A DNA stretch of 35,848 nt. Origin: Plakobranchus ocellatus (Eukaryota; Mollusca; Gastropoda; Plakobranchidae). Below, piece after piece: positions 1 through 11,402 of the stretch. The notes beneath the pieces are model-generated. The model did no database searches. It saw nothing but the letters and a program-made list of their open reading frames with translations, and was not told the DNA's origin. The number at the start of each line of letters is the position of its first letter. Positions within the stretch are counted from its first letter, which is position 1. A program made the translations under genes and the position numbers. The stretch spans positions 52,380 through 88,227 of the forward strand of contig BLXT01007780.1 in NCBI GenBank assembly GCA_019648995.1. The letters are read 5' to 3'.

Positions 1-2202
1 TTTTTTTTTTTTTTTTTTAAATCTTTGTGCCTCTTGATATCAAAAGAGTCTACAACACAAAATTAATTCAAAGACTAACAGCGACAATGAGTCATATCAT
101 TAGTGATTTAGTGAGCCCTGAAACTTAAGACAAAATTGAACAATTAACTACATGTAACTACACCGCTACACGATAAATGTCTTGAGGCAGGCCAGGCAAG
201 GTGATGTCTGCAGACTGGTCTTAGTAAGTTAGATGCTCTATAGAGAAGTACATATAATAATAATAATGATGATGATCATCTATTAATAATTCAGCTAGGC
301 CAAAACATAAACGAACAGGATAATCTCAAAAACCACACAGGTCAGAAACATTAAAATTTGCAGGAAGGGGCATACAAGTATGCATTCATATTGGGAGTTT
401 ACTTTTTTCAATATGAATTAGTAATTTGATTTTAAAAAAAATAAAGGTGGGAGGGGGGAAGAAATTCTGATAATTGTAAGCAATTGAAATTGCAACAACT
501 TTTATGTTTCCAAGTTGTTTTTTTCAGATTACTCTGTTTGCTATTTTTAGCCTAGCTGAATTATAGGAACATCTCAATCAGCATCTCATTTTAGATCTAG
601 ATTTATATAGCAGCATCTCATTTCATTTCATACTTATTATTTAGATCTCACTACAATTCCTCAGATCTAGATTATAAGTGATATCTCAAGTCAGCACTTG
701 GACTTTGAGTATTTGTACTATATCTGCCATGTGTTGCAATTCTACTCACCCATTTGAAGAACAGGACATTCAGCTAGTAGCACCACTACTACTACTACTA
801 ATAACACACTTTTGAAAATTACAGGTTTTAAAATTAGTTCCCCCTTCTTTGAAACCCTTAAAAAAAAAACAAAAACATGCATCTTGTTCAAGAATCTACC
901 TATCCAATGTTCATCATGGCAGTCTTTTCATTTGTAAATGATTTAAATATTCAAGATCCAACATAAGGTTCATTTAGAGACAAGTCTTGGGACAATTTAC
1001 AAATTATAATCACTCAAAATCTAATTTAAAAAAGGGGGGGGGTCTAGATTATTTAGTACTGTATAATGATTTAAATATTTCTTTAAGTCCGACCTTTGTC
1101 ATTTTTATAGCCTGTATTATTTATGTATTTCATCTGAGAGAAAATTGATTGAAAATTCGTCAGAAAAAAAAAAATATTGGAAAAGGCTAGATTGCAGCCA
1201 AAAGTTGCTTCAAAATTAACACAAACATGTATACAAACTAGTATTTGATTGAAAAGAAATAAATAAAAACAAAGAGAATTGTATGTTGAAATGAAAGGCA
1301 GGATCATCAATTTTTATTATTTATAAAATAATTATCATCACTATCAGTAAACAGTTATGAGCAGTGCACTGCTTTTCAGTAGGCCTATTTGTAAAAAAAA
1401 ACAATTTCAAACAGAAACAGAAAAAGCTGTAAATAAACTAACTTATGAATAACAACAACAAAAGAAGGCAGAATCCAAAGAAAATGCCCAGTAACAAAGT
1501 AACATTCAATATACACATACTGTCAATTATTACATATGTACATTATATATAAATCCATTTTTCCAGTTATGTACCAGAGGTAATGATTCCAATTAATCCA
1601 GGGGAAAAAAAAAGCCCTTATTTATTACCATCACCTTACGTTTTTATAAAGGATTGAAACCGCAAATTAACACGAGTATATTTTTCCACAAAAAAAAAGG
1701 GAGGACTACTTTTCTGCGACAAGACCTATCTTTATCTTGATTTTCCAGATAATTTTCCATAGGTACAGACATTTCTTTTCATAAAGATTAAATAAACATT
1801 GAAAACCAAGAAATTAATCTCTGCTGTGACTAGCTGTTCCTATTTGTACAACAACAATAAAACTTTATGAAACCATCACAGCAAATGCTGGAATTGCTAA
1901 TAATAACACTTCAGTGCTGCTATTGGCGTGGCTAATTAATATCAAAGCAATTTAAATATGTAGTATATCACCTACTACTATTGGTGCTCTTTCTACTGAG
2001 CCAATGATTTTTTTTCTGTTCTCTAATCCCTGTGTCATGTATTGATGTTCTTGTCAGCATGGGTGGCAGGCTTCAATCCAAGACAAACAAAAAGTTGCTG
2101 CGAATTTCAAAGCAAGTTTGTTATTAAAAATGATCTATAGATAATAACTGTAATACCATCAAATCCCTGGTGATTTTACCAAGACTATTTCAACTTTCAA
2201 CA
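1..2202. other. AT-rich flank without a supportable gene
   Basis: It opens with an 18-base T run. Only short open frames with many stops between them were seen. A weak coding-like stretch at about 2059-2110 follows a cag acceptor, but no matching donor was found. It may contain the MEPCE 3' UTR end or 5' exons of the unrecognised plus-strand gene, but I cannot place either. Confidence 0.5.
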
Positions 2203-2204
2203 TA

Positions 2205-2699
2205 CAGTTGACCACATCTAAACCGAAAACGGCTGAACCAAAAAAACCGCTAAACCAAAAAGAAATTAAAAAGCTTCTCGTTTTTCCACTTATTATTCTT
2301 TCTTATTAAACATGCGGTAAACCTAAGGCGTTGCCTGCCTTACTATCGCTAAAGCGAAATAAAAACATCCAGAAAGCCCAGTCACAATTCCACCGACACA
2401 TAAAAAAAAAATCTTTTTTTTTTGTTTTTTTAAACACAGCTTGCCCTTCTCTTTCTTTCTTGCATTACTCCATGCAATCCCAATACTGTTACCGGTACCT
2501 CACACTACAGACGGTCAGGCCCATGTCTGGCCCGGTCTAAGTCTACTCCACACACCCGCCCATCCCTTCTCTTCCACCAATCAGTTACGCAGCAGGACTA
2601 TGCCACTCTTCTTTATTAATCTTACTTATTTAATGCGCTATGCTTAAACCAAAATAGAAATTATATTTCCTAGAATTTCGGTTTAAACATGTTCCACTG
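2205..2699. mobile_element. Pogo/Tigger-like MITE (non-autonomous Tc1/mariner superfamily)
   Basis: Terminal inverted repeats start CAGTTGACCACATCTAAACC at the left and, on the reverse strand, CAGTGGAACATGTTTAAACC at the right. They match at most positions over about 25 bp. Each end is flanked by TA (2203-2204 and 2700-2701), the expected target duplication. CAGT(T/G)GA-type ends are typical of pogo/Tigger elements. The 495-bp interior has only short, unconvincing frames and no transposase. Confidence 0.7.
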
Positions 2700-2870
2700 T
2701 ATATAGTTACATGTATATGTTTAAAATTGAATATTCTGTCCTTGGGAACTTGACAGGCTTATGCCTCAATTCATTTACAAATTTCAGTCGGGAGCAATAA
2801 TAAAGTTATGTCTTGAGAGCAGCCTATATCAATCACAAGTCAAATTTTAAATGATTATAATTTTCTACAG

Positions 2871-5800
2871 ATCCTTTTTGCGAGGTTTGAGTGTGAAACC
2901 TGGATCAGAGTTATATTAATTAAATGTAGAAGTATGTACCTACACAAAATCAACACTTTCGATGAAAAATCAACCATAGAAAAGATCTTTTTAGGCACCA
3001 TAAAGAACTCTCCTTTTAGGTATAGTAGAATTAACACAGGTGAAATTCATGCCAGACTACTCTTTAGTGGTTCTTAAACCTCAGAGCATATTGAGATACT
3101 GATTACTTTCTTGTAAAGAGCAATGCTATGGACAATTTGACATGCGGACAGTAAAGGAATTATAGAAGCTGTTCTTTTATTTGTAACAAAACTACTTGTT
3201 GCAAAATACCTCATTTTATCTTGACACTAAAGTTAAGAGCATTTGCTAAAAGGTGGTTAAAGAATAGTTGAAATTGTCATGATCATCTTTTTTTTTTAAC
3301 ATAATTGCTACCAATCATAACAATTCAAATAATGTTAAATGTCACTGCTATTTTTTTTTAAAGTCTGCATTTAATGACTTTGTAAAAAGTAAACAAATGC
3401 ATTTAATGACTTTGTAAAAAGTGAAAAGTAAACAAATGGTGCAGATGCCATCATACTATTACTATAGAAACAAGCACGAGTGATCTGTTCATCTCTACAA
3501 TTAGAAAGCAATAGCAATTTGTAGATTTAAATAGGACATTACATTTCTGCAATTTATGAATAGATAACTTTAATAGTATCTAACCAGACTTGTAGAAAAT
3601 AGTATGATCATAACAATGAACATAACCCAACTTTTAGCACTGCCTCATAAGAATCGAAAGATTATTTTTGCAGCATTTTTAAAAAAGCAATATATTTTCC
3701 TTGAACTGCTATTCGCAACACTTAACTTTTCAATTATTTGCTCAAAGAAAAAAAAACTAATCCTGTGAGTTACACTTGATGTAGGACACAAAAAGAATCT
3801 ATCTTTTCCGCTCATAACTGAGAGCTTGAACACATGCATGCACTTTGTGTAGAGCTATCAAATGTTGCCTAAAGGATGAAGGCAAAGATTTCAGTTGGGA
3901 TTTAGAGTATTTTTAGTTGGCCCGTATGTTAATGCAGTGACATTTGATTTGACAGATATGCTGTCGAAACAGTAATACATCCATATATCAAGATCAGAAA
4001 ATAATGTCATAAAAAATTACTACCACTGCATGAACTATTATTAAATATGTCAAAGGAAACATATACTAGCCGTTGTTCTCACATCAATATTAACCAAAGG
4101 TACTAAGAACTGTCATTTGATTTGAGACTTGTCGCTCTGTGTTCCTTGCTATTAGAAGCAAGCAATAATCTTAATACTCTTAACTGAACACACATGTTCC
4201 ATATCTCCAGATACTGAAGGAGAAGATTTGGTGCATTCCCTAATTAATGAATGCAATCTATCTAAAGTTGAAATCCAGGAGATAATAAATGCACATTGTA
4301 GTCACATTCATAGCTCCAAGTCCAAGATGAATAGGTAAGTCATGAATGCATTATTCGAGTAGTAACAAATGAACGTTCACTTGAGATGAGAATATACAAA
4401 AAAAAAACTTAGCCTGTTTGTATGTGAAATAAAAAAACATGAACACGCATGAAACTCACAGGTCCTGTATTATTTATATATCACTTGCCAACTTATTCTT
4501 TTCCTTCTCATCTTTAGAAAACTCGCTTGACCAGTCTTTAAACAGAAACAAAAATTGACTGAAACTTAATCTGAACCATTTTCTTCAACAGGGTCACTGT
4601 TATTTAAACCATTTTCTGGTAAAGGATTATTGTTTATGGCCTCCAATTCTACAACACCATTATCCAAAATGACATGCTCAATCTCATTAGCAACGACATC
4701 AGGGGCTTCTGCCTCCAAATCCAAACCTTGGACAACTTCTTGGTGTTCATGTGCAATATCTCCATTTGGAGGCCCGTCATGCTCAGCAGCATGGATGGCA
4801 GCAATATCTTGCACATCACCATTTATGAGCACATTAGCACCATTTGGACCAAGATTATCATACTCTGCCGCCACATCCCCATTAAGGCCATGAGGCTCAG
4901 GACTGTGATAGGATTCTGAGTCGGCAGAGCTGCCTGAAGCGGGCGTAGATGAGGTTGAGCTTGAGCCTGAGGCGGAGCCTGACATGCTGCTACTCCAAGA
5001 GCGGCTACTCTCTGAGCCATTCCTGGAGTCCAAGCTTCTATCTGACCTGCCGCTACTGCTGGAGCTGCCCGATAGAACTTGAAGACCTCTCTGCCCACTT
5101 CGATCTGATGGCTCACTGCTGAGATGAGGTGCCCTTCCCAAACTGTAATCCATATCCCTCGAGTCATTTGATTGTTCTAAAAACCCTAATCCTCCAAAAG
5201 ACCCTGCACCAAAAGAATTAGAAAAACTATGACTGGAATTCGCCCGTTGAGATGCATAAAAAAGCGGCGAGTCTGATGCATAAGATGGGTAATTGACATG
5301 ATCATACAGATAACTGGCGTAAGGACCCCTCCTCATGCCAGTAAACTGTGGGTGGTAACACTGTGTCTTGTCCTCACTGCCACACTCCTGGCAGATGTTG
5401 CTGTAATCTTGCTGTCCATCAAGGCTGGAGGTAGGAGACACCATATGGCGCAGATCTTGCTTGGTGAACAACAACAAAGGACGTCTGAAGCCTGAAAATG
5501 GAGAAAAAAAAAACAGATTAATTCAAAATGCAATCAATAAGAATGTCCACACAAAATGAATCGTCTGTCAGCAATCAAGAAGGGAAAATACAGACAGCAG
5601 TCAAAAAGAGGAAATACAACACAAAAAAAGTAAAATATTCAACAACAAAAGTGCTTACTTCTAACATTAATTAAACACTTAATGACAATGAACTTTGTTT
5701 CTAAATATAGCGGAACTTGGTAATGACAACAACTTTTGTTCTAATTGTAAATTGTTGTCATTATGCCTAGAAGAGGGTTTTAAAAAAAGTTCAAGTGAAT

Positions 5801-6834
5801 AATAAATGAAAGCTAGCAAAACTATTTTTATGTTTAGCTCTCCTGCAATGAAGTCTCCGTCTAACGAGACCAGAGTATATTTATCATTTCCCTTGCTGGT
5901 GTAGTAGACAATGTCAGACATAGATCAAGTACTTATTAGGGATGGGAAGAGGGAGAAGGGTAATAAATACACTTAGTTAATGGTCACTGACCAAGCGCTG
6001 TGCTTGATTTGTTCATCTAGCCACCAGGATGATGCTCCCCCTCCTTCCCTCCCTATCTCACTCTAGCCCATGGATGTAGGCCTGGTGAATCTCCATCCTC
6101 TTGTTAGTCATGTTACTCAGTACTTAACTTTCTTCACCCATTCATTACATCAATGACCTATCCCTATTTAAAGTGTTCAATATCTTTCCCCCCTCTATAC
6201 TGGCACTGGCTTATGCCAAGGTCTGGAGACTGAGTGGGTTCAAGAAGATCTCTACTGTATGATCGTGATTCCTAACAGAAAGCTTGTGCCACACACAGCT
6301 CTCTGACCCACATGCTGAATGATCATAGGCCAGGCTTGAGGGGTTGTGGTGGTATAGATGTGATTGTGTGAAGCAGTTACTCTGAGCATGGTGCAATATG
6401 AGGGGGGCTATGGGGGAAAAGGTCACCCTTTGATACTAGGCATTATTAACTTTGATACCTTAATATAGTAAAACTAGACAATGCACATACATCTAGGCCT
6501 ATTTTATGCCAAGTTCAGTTTTATACTTGAGATTTTTGGGCAGGGAAAGTTTTAGATGCTTTTTGTCTGTCTTTCTTTGACTACTTCCTTTCAAATTAAA
6601 AAACGATTCTTTGTTCCTTTTTTTCCTTTCATTCCATTTCAATCTCAATCATAAATTCTCCAGACAAAACAAATCTACCACAGCCTTAAACTTATCCACG
6701 ATCCTAGTGTCTTCAGAGAGATAATCGAGGGTATGATCAAATATGATTCTGGATCTGTAAGATGGACTGAGAAGTGGCTGATGCCTCGATTTAGACTAGA
6801 CCTTACATCTGGCACAGTGGAAGGTGAAGCTTAA
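2871..6834 (+). CDS. Unrecognised gene, three 3'-terminal coding exons, interleaved with MEPCE on the other strand
   Basis: Three plus-strand segments have coding character and compatible splice phases. Exon a is 2871-3039 (after ttctacag, ending ACACAG before GTGAAA). Exon b is 4211-4334 (after tctccag, ending AG before a perfect GTAAGT). Exon c runs from 6684, or 6664, to the TAA at 6832-6834. Exon a ends in phase 1 and b starts with the two remaining bases; b ends with two bases and c from 6684 supplies the third. Readable pieces are ARFECETWIRVILIKC, DLVHSLINECNLSKVEIQEI and [20 protein letters not shown] follows at 6970-6975, as expected of a last exon. No family was recognised; helical character is likely. 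The 5' exons were not found. If the acceptor before 6664 is used instead, the phase breaks unless another exon intervenes. Confidence 0.5.
3040..4210 (+). other. Intron of the unrecognised plus-strand gene
   Basis: AT-rich, no coding signal on either strand; it contains the 3367-3437 duplication. On the minus strand it lies downstream of the MEPCE stop and could be MEPCE 3' UTR. A minus-strand AATAAA (TTTATT at about 3177-3182) is one possible poly(A) signal. Confidence 0.4.
3367..3437. repeat. Short tandem duplication (32-39 bp unit)
   Basis: The unit begins GCATTTAATGACTTTGTAAA. It occurs at 3367-3398 and 3399-3437, identical except for a 7-base insertion (GAAAAGT) in the second copy. It is noncoding. 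Confidence 0.85.
4566..5491 (-). CDS. MEPCE: MEPCE terminal coding exon with long Ser-rich/acidic C-terminal tail
   Basis: The first residues, [12 protein letters not shown], close the Bin3 domain; human MEPCE stops only about ten residues after the equivalent GFQRPVYLF. Here the frame stays open for about 295 more residues before TAA at 4568-4566. The tail has three parts: a Cys/Tyr-rich head with [12 protein letters not shown], a Ser/Gly-rich centre, and an acidic Asn/Glu-rich end. The whole exon is open over 926 nt in AT-rich DNA and is far richer in G+C than its flanks, which supports real coding. Function of the tail is unknown. A wrong donor choice is possible, but no better exit from the exon was seen. 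Confidence 0.85.
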
Positions 6835-9800
6835 TTAAGCCTTTAAGAACAATACAGCCAGATCTGTAAGCACATTAACTATTAACATGCAGGGTGTATT
6901 TAGCCTTAAAAAAAATTGTTATGTTTCTTTCTGGACATACCGTCATGAAAGAGAATATTAACGGTAGTGAATAAAGGCACAAGACAAAGTAAAAAAAAAA
7001 TGTTTTATTGTTTAAATTCATACCCTAACCTCTCTTCTACTACTGTGTTTTATATGTCCTTAATAGTAATGTGCAACTTATGCAACCTTAAAATATAAGG
7101 ACATTGCCCTAGCTTGCAGTCTATTTTTTTTTTTCTGCTTGGTATAAAATAGAATTAAAGGCTAAAGTTATATGAAAACATGATGAGAGAGAATTCAAGA
7201 GTACATAAGAGGCCAAAAAAGTCGATATAAAAAAAAGGGGAAAGCATATTGATATACCAATATTTTTTACTGACAAAATAGAGGAAAAGAACTGGGACAA
7301 AATAGATTGGATAATATAATATACAGAAAACTGATGAGTTGCTTGCAATGTGTTGAACTTAACATTTATTTGTTATGTCAAATTTAAGGTTTTTAACTCT
7401 GTAAATCAACTCTCACCTTTTGCCTTGGTAACAGGCACTCCTATTACTTCACACTTGACAAAACCTATTGAGAGCAAAAAATGCTTGAATCCCTCAGGTT
7501 TCAACTTGATTGACTGGTAGTTGGAAAACAGTTCAGGCTGTTGAAAGAGAAAAAAGGTATCATCTTTCCATGGTGGAAACAAAACATTTTTAAAAAACCT
7601 GAAATCTGAGCAATTCTTGACAAATTTTCTGAGTTTGACTTTTGTGCATATTGTAATAATGTAAAATAGCCCGTCCACAATAAGGTGGTCTCAGGCTTGC
7701 GTGCCACAATCAAGTCAAGGCTTGGGCTCAAACTTGATACAGAAAGCATAAACTTAACAAACAGATTTTGGACAGGTTTACTAGCCATGCCCCATCAGTT
7801 TCTGAAAAAAACCTGCAACCCATCAAAGTTTTGTACAGCAATCATGCCCTTCAATAGTCAGTTTAGCCAGCAGGCAGTCTCCGGAAATACAGATTGGTCA
7901 TGCCAGCTATAACCGACACTCTACCGTTCAGGCAGTTCATTTTCATGGGACTATTGTAGCTAAATTTTTTTTAAAGTGGCTAGCATTATGGAATACATTT
8001 AAATATCATATATGTTCATTTGCTTGTCTCCTTTTCTGTCAAACAAAAATAAAAAAAAATGACGACTGAAGGGATGCGTAAAAAAAAATAGAGCAACTGA
8101 AAACATTACTGCAGCAAAATTGAGGTCAAGGCAGTTTTAAATAGATTTTAATGTTTCAAAGAAAAATCCAGATAATGTCAATTCAAATTCCTGTAACAAA
8201 TAAAAAAATGTGCATTTATTTTACCGTAAGTTTAGCTCTTTTTCTATATGTTGACCAAGGCTGAGGTTCTAAAATCAACATTCCACCAGGTCGAAGTTGA
8301 CGAAAGATTTTGCGGAAAAATAGCTTCAGCCCATTGTCTCCATTGTTTAAGTGGATCCACTTGGTGATAGATAAAGCCAGAATAGTGTCATACTCTTCCT
8401 TCTGCAAGTTTAACACTTCTTCACTTCCTGGAACATAGTTTCCCTGAGAAATAAGAAAAAAGTTATAAATATGTCATTGAAAAAGGACATGAATTTAAGA
8501 GTAAGATTAATTCCATGAGATGCAAATGCAGGTCACAAATGTGCTCTGTTAATGTTATGCATCATATATAAAGTTTCTAAAATATGGTGCAAAATATTTC
8601 ACAAATTTTTCAAAATGTCTATAAAAAGAAGCAATAAATTATTCATCTGACAAGTTTCTTTAGGATTCAAGATACTCTTGGAATCAAAGAGATTGTATAA
8701 AAATGGACACATATTAAAATGCAAGTTAATTTTTAAAATTCAAATTGGCCTGGTAAAATATATCTGTCTTAATTTACGCAAAACTCAATTGATCTGGACA
8801 CATTGGAGTGTCAACAAGATAAGGTATTTTTGATGGGTAATAATAACATGAGCTACTGCACACTATTTGTTTCACTACATAGATCTACAATAACATGATC
8901 TAATACCACTACAAAAATGATGATTAAGTTTGGGTGGTATGTGTTATTGTCTCCAAGGGCACTCCTTCAAATCAAAATCCATGTCTCTTACTCAGGCATC
9001 CTGCCTCAAGCCTCCATTGTAACATTGAGAGCTCCTGTTATTACTTTGCTTCATTACGTTGCTTGTAACTTTCAATTTTATGTTGCTATTAGATTAGAAC
9101 AGTACAATTCTAGACATTCCCACCCCAAATCAACTGAGCCACACTGGGCCCAAGCTTTAGTTGCTTTTCACCTTTAGCTTATTTCCCTCCCCAGTGCTTA
9201 GGCCTACTTTTTATCCATTAAAAAAAAGGGCGACTCAATTTAAACACCCTGTTAGTTCAAAACCTAGCACTTCACTCTGTGCTCTGCCAAAATAGCAATA
9301 TCAGATAAGAGCAGTTGCCAAAGGGTGGACATTGCTCACCTTTTTTTTTTTTTTAATTTTTTTTTTTTTAATGAATCTATGTGTGAAGAAAGTCATTCAG
9401 AGCTTACAAGATATGCATATTGAGTTTTTCTTAATCACCTGTATTCCACTAAGCCATTTGTATGCATGTGCCTTGAATTTTGTGATATCTTCATTATCAA
9501 CAAATATAGTGCCAGCAAGGTCCAACAGATTTTCTACATTGCCACACAAAGTTCCATTGAAGAAACCACTTTATCACAAATGTAGCAATTCTTCACTAAC
9601 TTTTCATGCTGCAAAATGTTACATGTGGTGACATTTATTTTTTGCCATTGCTTTTCTTACAGTAAAGTTTTGCAAGATAATGCTAAAATATCAGCAACAA
9701 TGAGCAACTCAATCCATTGATTTCTGAGTCAATACACTCTTAAAAATTTTTTTGTATACATTTCAGAACCAATATAGTAATATATAGCATTAATCTGTAT

Positions 9801-11377
9801 CATAATCAAAATATTCTTTCTCTATCTGTCAGCTTAAATGATGTAACACAGAAATTTCAAACAAAGGGGCTACAAAAAAAAAAATTGTATGTCTCTAAAT
9901 CATTTGCTGTATGTATAATGAACTATCTGAAAATGTTTATAAACTCAAAACTTGATGAGACAATATCAGGGTTTCCACTTACTTGCAGAAACAAAACATT
10001 GTTTGGGAACAGATCAGATGAACCCATCAGTGGATGAGCTTCCAGAGGACCTCTTGTCATCTCCAGAACCCTTGGGTACTTTGCTGAATCTTTCCTACGC
10101 TGGCTCAGAATGTGTCGAATATTTTGCCTGGCTGCTTGTATCAGCTTACCATCGATGTCCATGCCAAGTATTTTGTGGGGCTGGAACTGATCAGCAAGAG
10201 CGAGCGTCAGATGACCTGCATTACAGCCAATGTCTAACACATCTTTGCCCTTAAACCATTTCAGGTCAAAGTATGGGAGGCGAGGATCTTCTATACCTCC
10301 CATGTTTCTATAGCCGTAATACCTGTTGTAGTTGCCCAATGTAAACTTGGGTTTCTCTGGATATTTGAACTCTGTTGGGGGAGCAGGTCTTCCTTTACCA
10401 CCAGAACCACTTAGCTGTCTCTTAAATCTGCGCTCAGGGCTCATGCTTATAGATCTTGACCTGGATCTTCCAGCCACAGCAGAGGGAGTTTTCTTTGGGG
10501 TTGTCTGTTCAGATTTTGGCTTTGAAGAATCTGAATCTGTGCCAGTGGTTGGTACTTCATCTTCTGCAGAAGCAGGATCAGTTTTAGATTCTGGCATAGG
10601 TGGCTCACAGCAGGAGCTTGTTGCTGGAGTAGCTTCTGATTCTGCTAATGTCGCTGCTGTTGTTTGTGGTGCTTGCTGCTGATCCTCAGGTTTTTTCTTT
10701 TTTGTTCTGTGTCTCTTTTTAAATGTTGCATTGAGGAGGCGATCAATTTCCTCTTGATCATGTTCACCATCGAGGTTAAGGGGGTCTTTGATGTTTGGAG
10801 GAACCTTCACATAAACAACTTTCCTAAAATCAGGCGTTGGAAGTGGAGAACTCTCAGGTGTTTTTAAATTTAGTAACCTGCCTTCTTCACTATCTGCTAA
10901 TCCATTGAGGTTCAGGGGGTCTTGAGCATCTCCGCCCATAAGTTCCCATTTAGGCATATGGTCACTTCGTCTGGAATCAAATGATGCCAATCGCTTCCTT
11001 TTGTGAGGAGAATCTTTATCATGAGCCCTTCCTGCAGAAGAGCCGATAGAGAGACGTCTTTTTCTAAATTTTGGAGGTGCAGGCATTCCTTCAATTTTTA
11101 AATTTTTTTCTAACAAGGCATGTTTTCTAGACAGTTCTCTCAACTCTCGTGGAGGCAAGCGTTGTCTCGGGTGTAACGTTTTACCTTGGTTGCCTCTAAA
11201 CTTGCGATTACTGGGTCTTCTTTGCAAAAATGTCCTTTCAGGGGCTGCGAGGTCTGGCTTGCTCTCTAATTCTTGATTTGAACTTTTTCTCTCTGGGCTG
11301 CTGTTTTTATCTGGGGATTCCAATTCTCCAGTTCCCCCTTCATTCTGAGTTTCCGCTTGTGTAGTCACCGCTTCCAT
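4566..11377 (-). CDS. MEPCE: 7SK snRNA methylphosphate capping enzyme (Bin3 family), complete CDS in four coding exons
   Basis: An S-adenosylmethionine-dependent enzyme that puts a gamma-monomethyl phosphate cap on 7SK snRNA and stays in the nuclear 7SK RNP that holds P-TEFb inactive. Coding exons on the minus strand are 11377-9983, 8443-8225, 7537-7417 and 5491-4566. Phases are 0, 0 and 1, all with GT-AG borders, giving about 886 aa against 689 recalled for human. The ATG at 11375-11377 is the first usable start. The exon opens at 11400 after an acceptor, and an upstream ATG there is followed at once by TAA. The Bin3 methyltransferase spans about residues 345-590: [14 protein letters not shown] motif [12 protein letters not shown] (near 380), then [14 protein letters not shown]. 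Later exons carry [30 protein letters not shown] and the closing GFRRPLLLF. The N-terminal part is basic and disordered, with two DPLNL motifs. The odd feature is a Ser-rich then acidic tail of about 295 residues. Identity is near certain. Confidence 0.95.
5492..7416 (-). other. MEPCE: MEPCE last intron, containing an antisense terminal exon
   Basis: The intron runs from the donor at 7416 to the CAG acceptor at 5494-5492. It contains the plus-strand exon 6684-6834 with its poly(A) signal. A minus-strand frame at 5921-5825 ([20 protein letters not shown] onward) reads like protein but has no good donor. Confidence 0.75.
6970..6975 (+). terminator. Polyadenylation signal of the unrecognised plus-strand gene
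   Basis: AATAAA lies 136 bp after the stop codon at 6834. It is followed by an A-tract and a T/GT-rich stretch (about 6990-7015), the usual layout for 3' end formation. Confidence 0.45.
7417..7537 (-). CDS. MEPCE: MEPCE coding exon 3: C-terminal part of the methyltransferase fold
   Basis: The exon is 121 nt, starting in phase 0 after a CAG acceptor (7540-7538) and ending in phase 1 before GTGAGA. It encodes [17 protein letters not shown] and a stretch ending PVTKAK. This corresponds to the ETIYKNYYRIQLKPEQF region recalled for human MEPCE. The split glycine codon is completed by the next exon. Confidence 0.92.
8225..8443 (-). CDS. MEPCE: MEPCE coding exon 2: central Bin3 catalytic segment
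   Basis: This exon encodes 73 residues with phase 0 at both ends: [31 protein letters not shown], then [17 protein letters not shown]. The preceding acceptor reads CTCAG and the donor GTAAAA. The EYD/TKW and EPQPW signatures are diagnostic of Bin3-type RNA cap methyltransferases. Joined to the previous exon it gives FLQ-GNYVPG, matching the FVTGNYV region recalled for human MEPCE. Confidence 0.93.
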
Positions 11378-11400
11378 TGTATCCTGAATTACATGAAGAT
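9983..11400 (-). CDS. MEPCE: MEPCE coding exon 1: N-terminal disordered region and SAM-binding half of Bin3
   Basis: This exon supplies residues 1-465 plus 23 nt of 5' UTR. The acceptor AG is read at 11402-11401 and the donor GTAAGT at 9982-9977. The first ~340 residues are basic, Ser/Pro-rich and probably disordered. They include [11 protein letters not shown] and KRKRL (likely nuclear localisation) and the repeated motif DPLNLNG / DPLNLDG beside [13 protein letters not shown]. Very similar DPLNLN and TPKSSPLP stretches are recalled from human MEPCE, so this N-terminal block seems conserved and not mere linker. Motif I of the methyltransferase lies near 10238-10200. The open frame runs past the donor to 9923, but those extra residues are intronic. 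Confidence 0.92.
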
Positions 11401-11402
11401 CT

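Noticed and set aside
2735..2870. Upstream exon candidate ending TCACAA before GTCAAA for the unrecognised plus-strand gene.
   Set aside because: Phase fits exon a, but the intron would be only 32 nt, too short for normal animal splicing.
7685..7912. Plus-strand frame [14 protein letters not shown]... inside a MEPCE intron.
   Set aside because: The opposite strand is also open, no splice partner was found and no family is recognised; possibly old repeat sequence.
9923..9982. Last 20 codons of the long minus-strand frame.
   Set aside because: They follow a consensus GTAAGT donor, and the next Bin3 residues continue at 8443, so they are intronic.
9952..10682. Plus-strand frames antisense to MEPCE exon 1.
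   Set aside because: Shadow frames of a conserved coding exon on the other strand, with no splice logic of their own.
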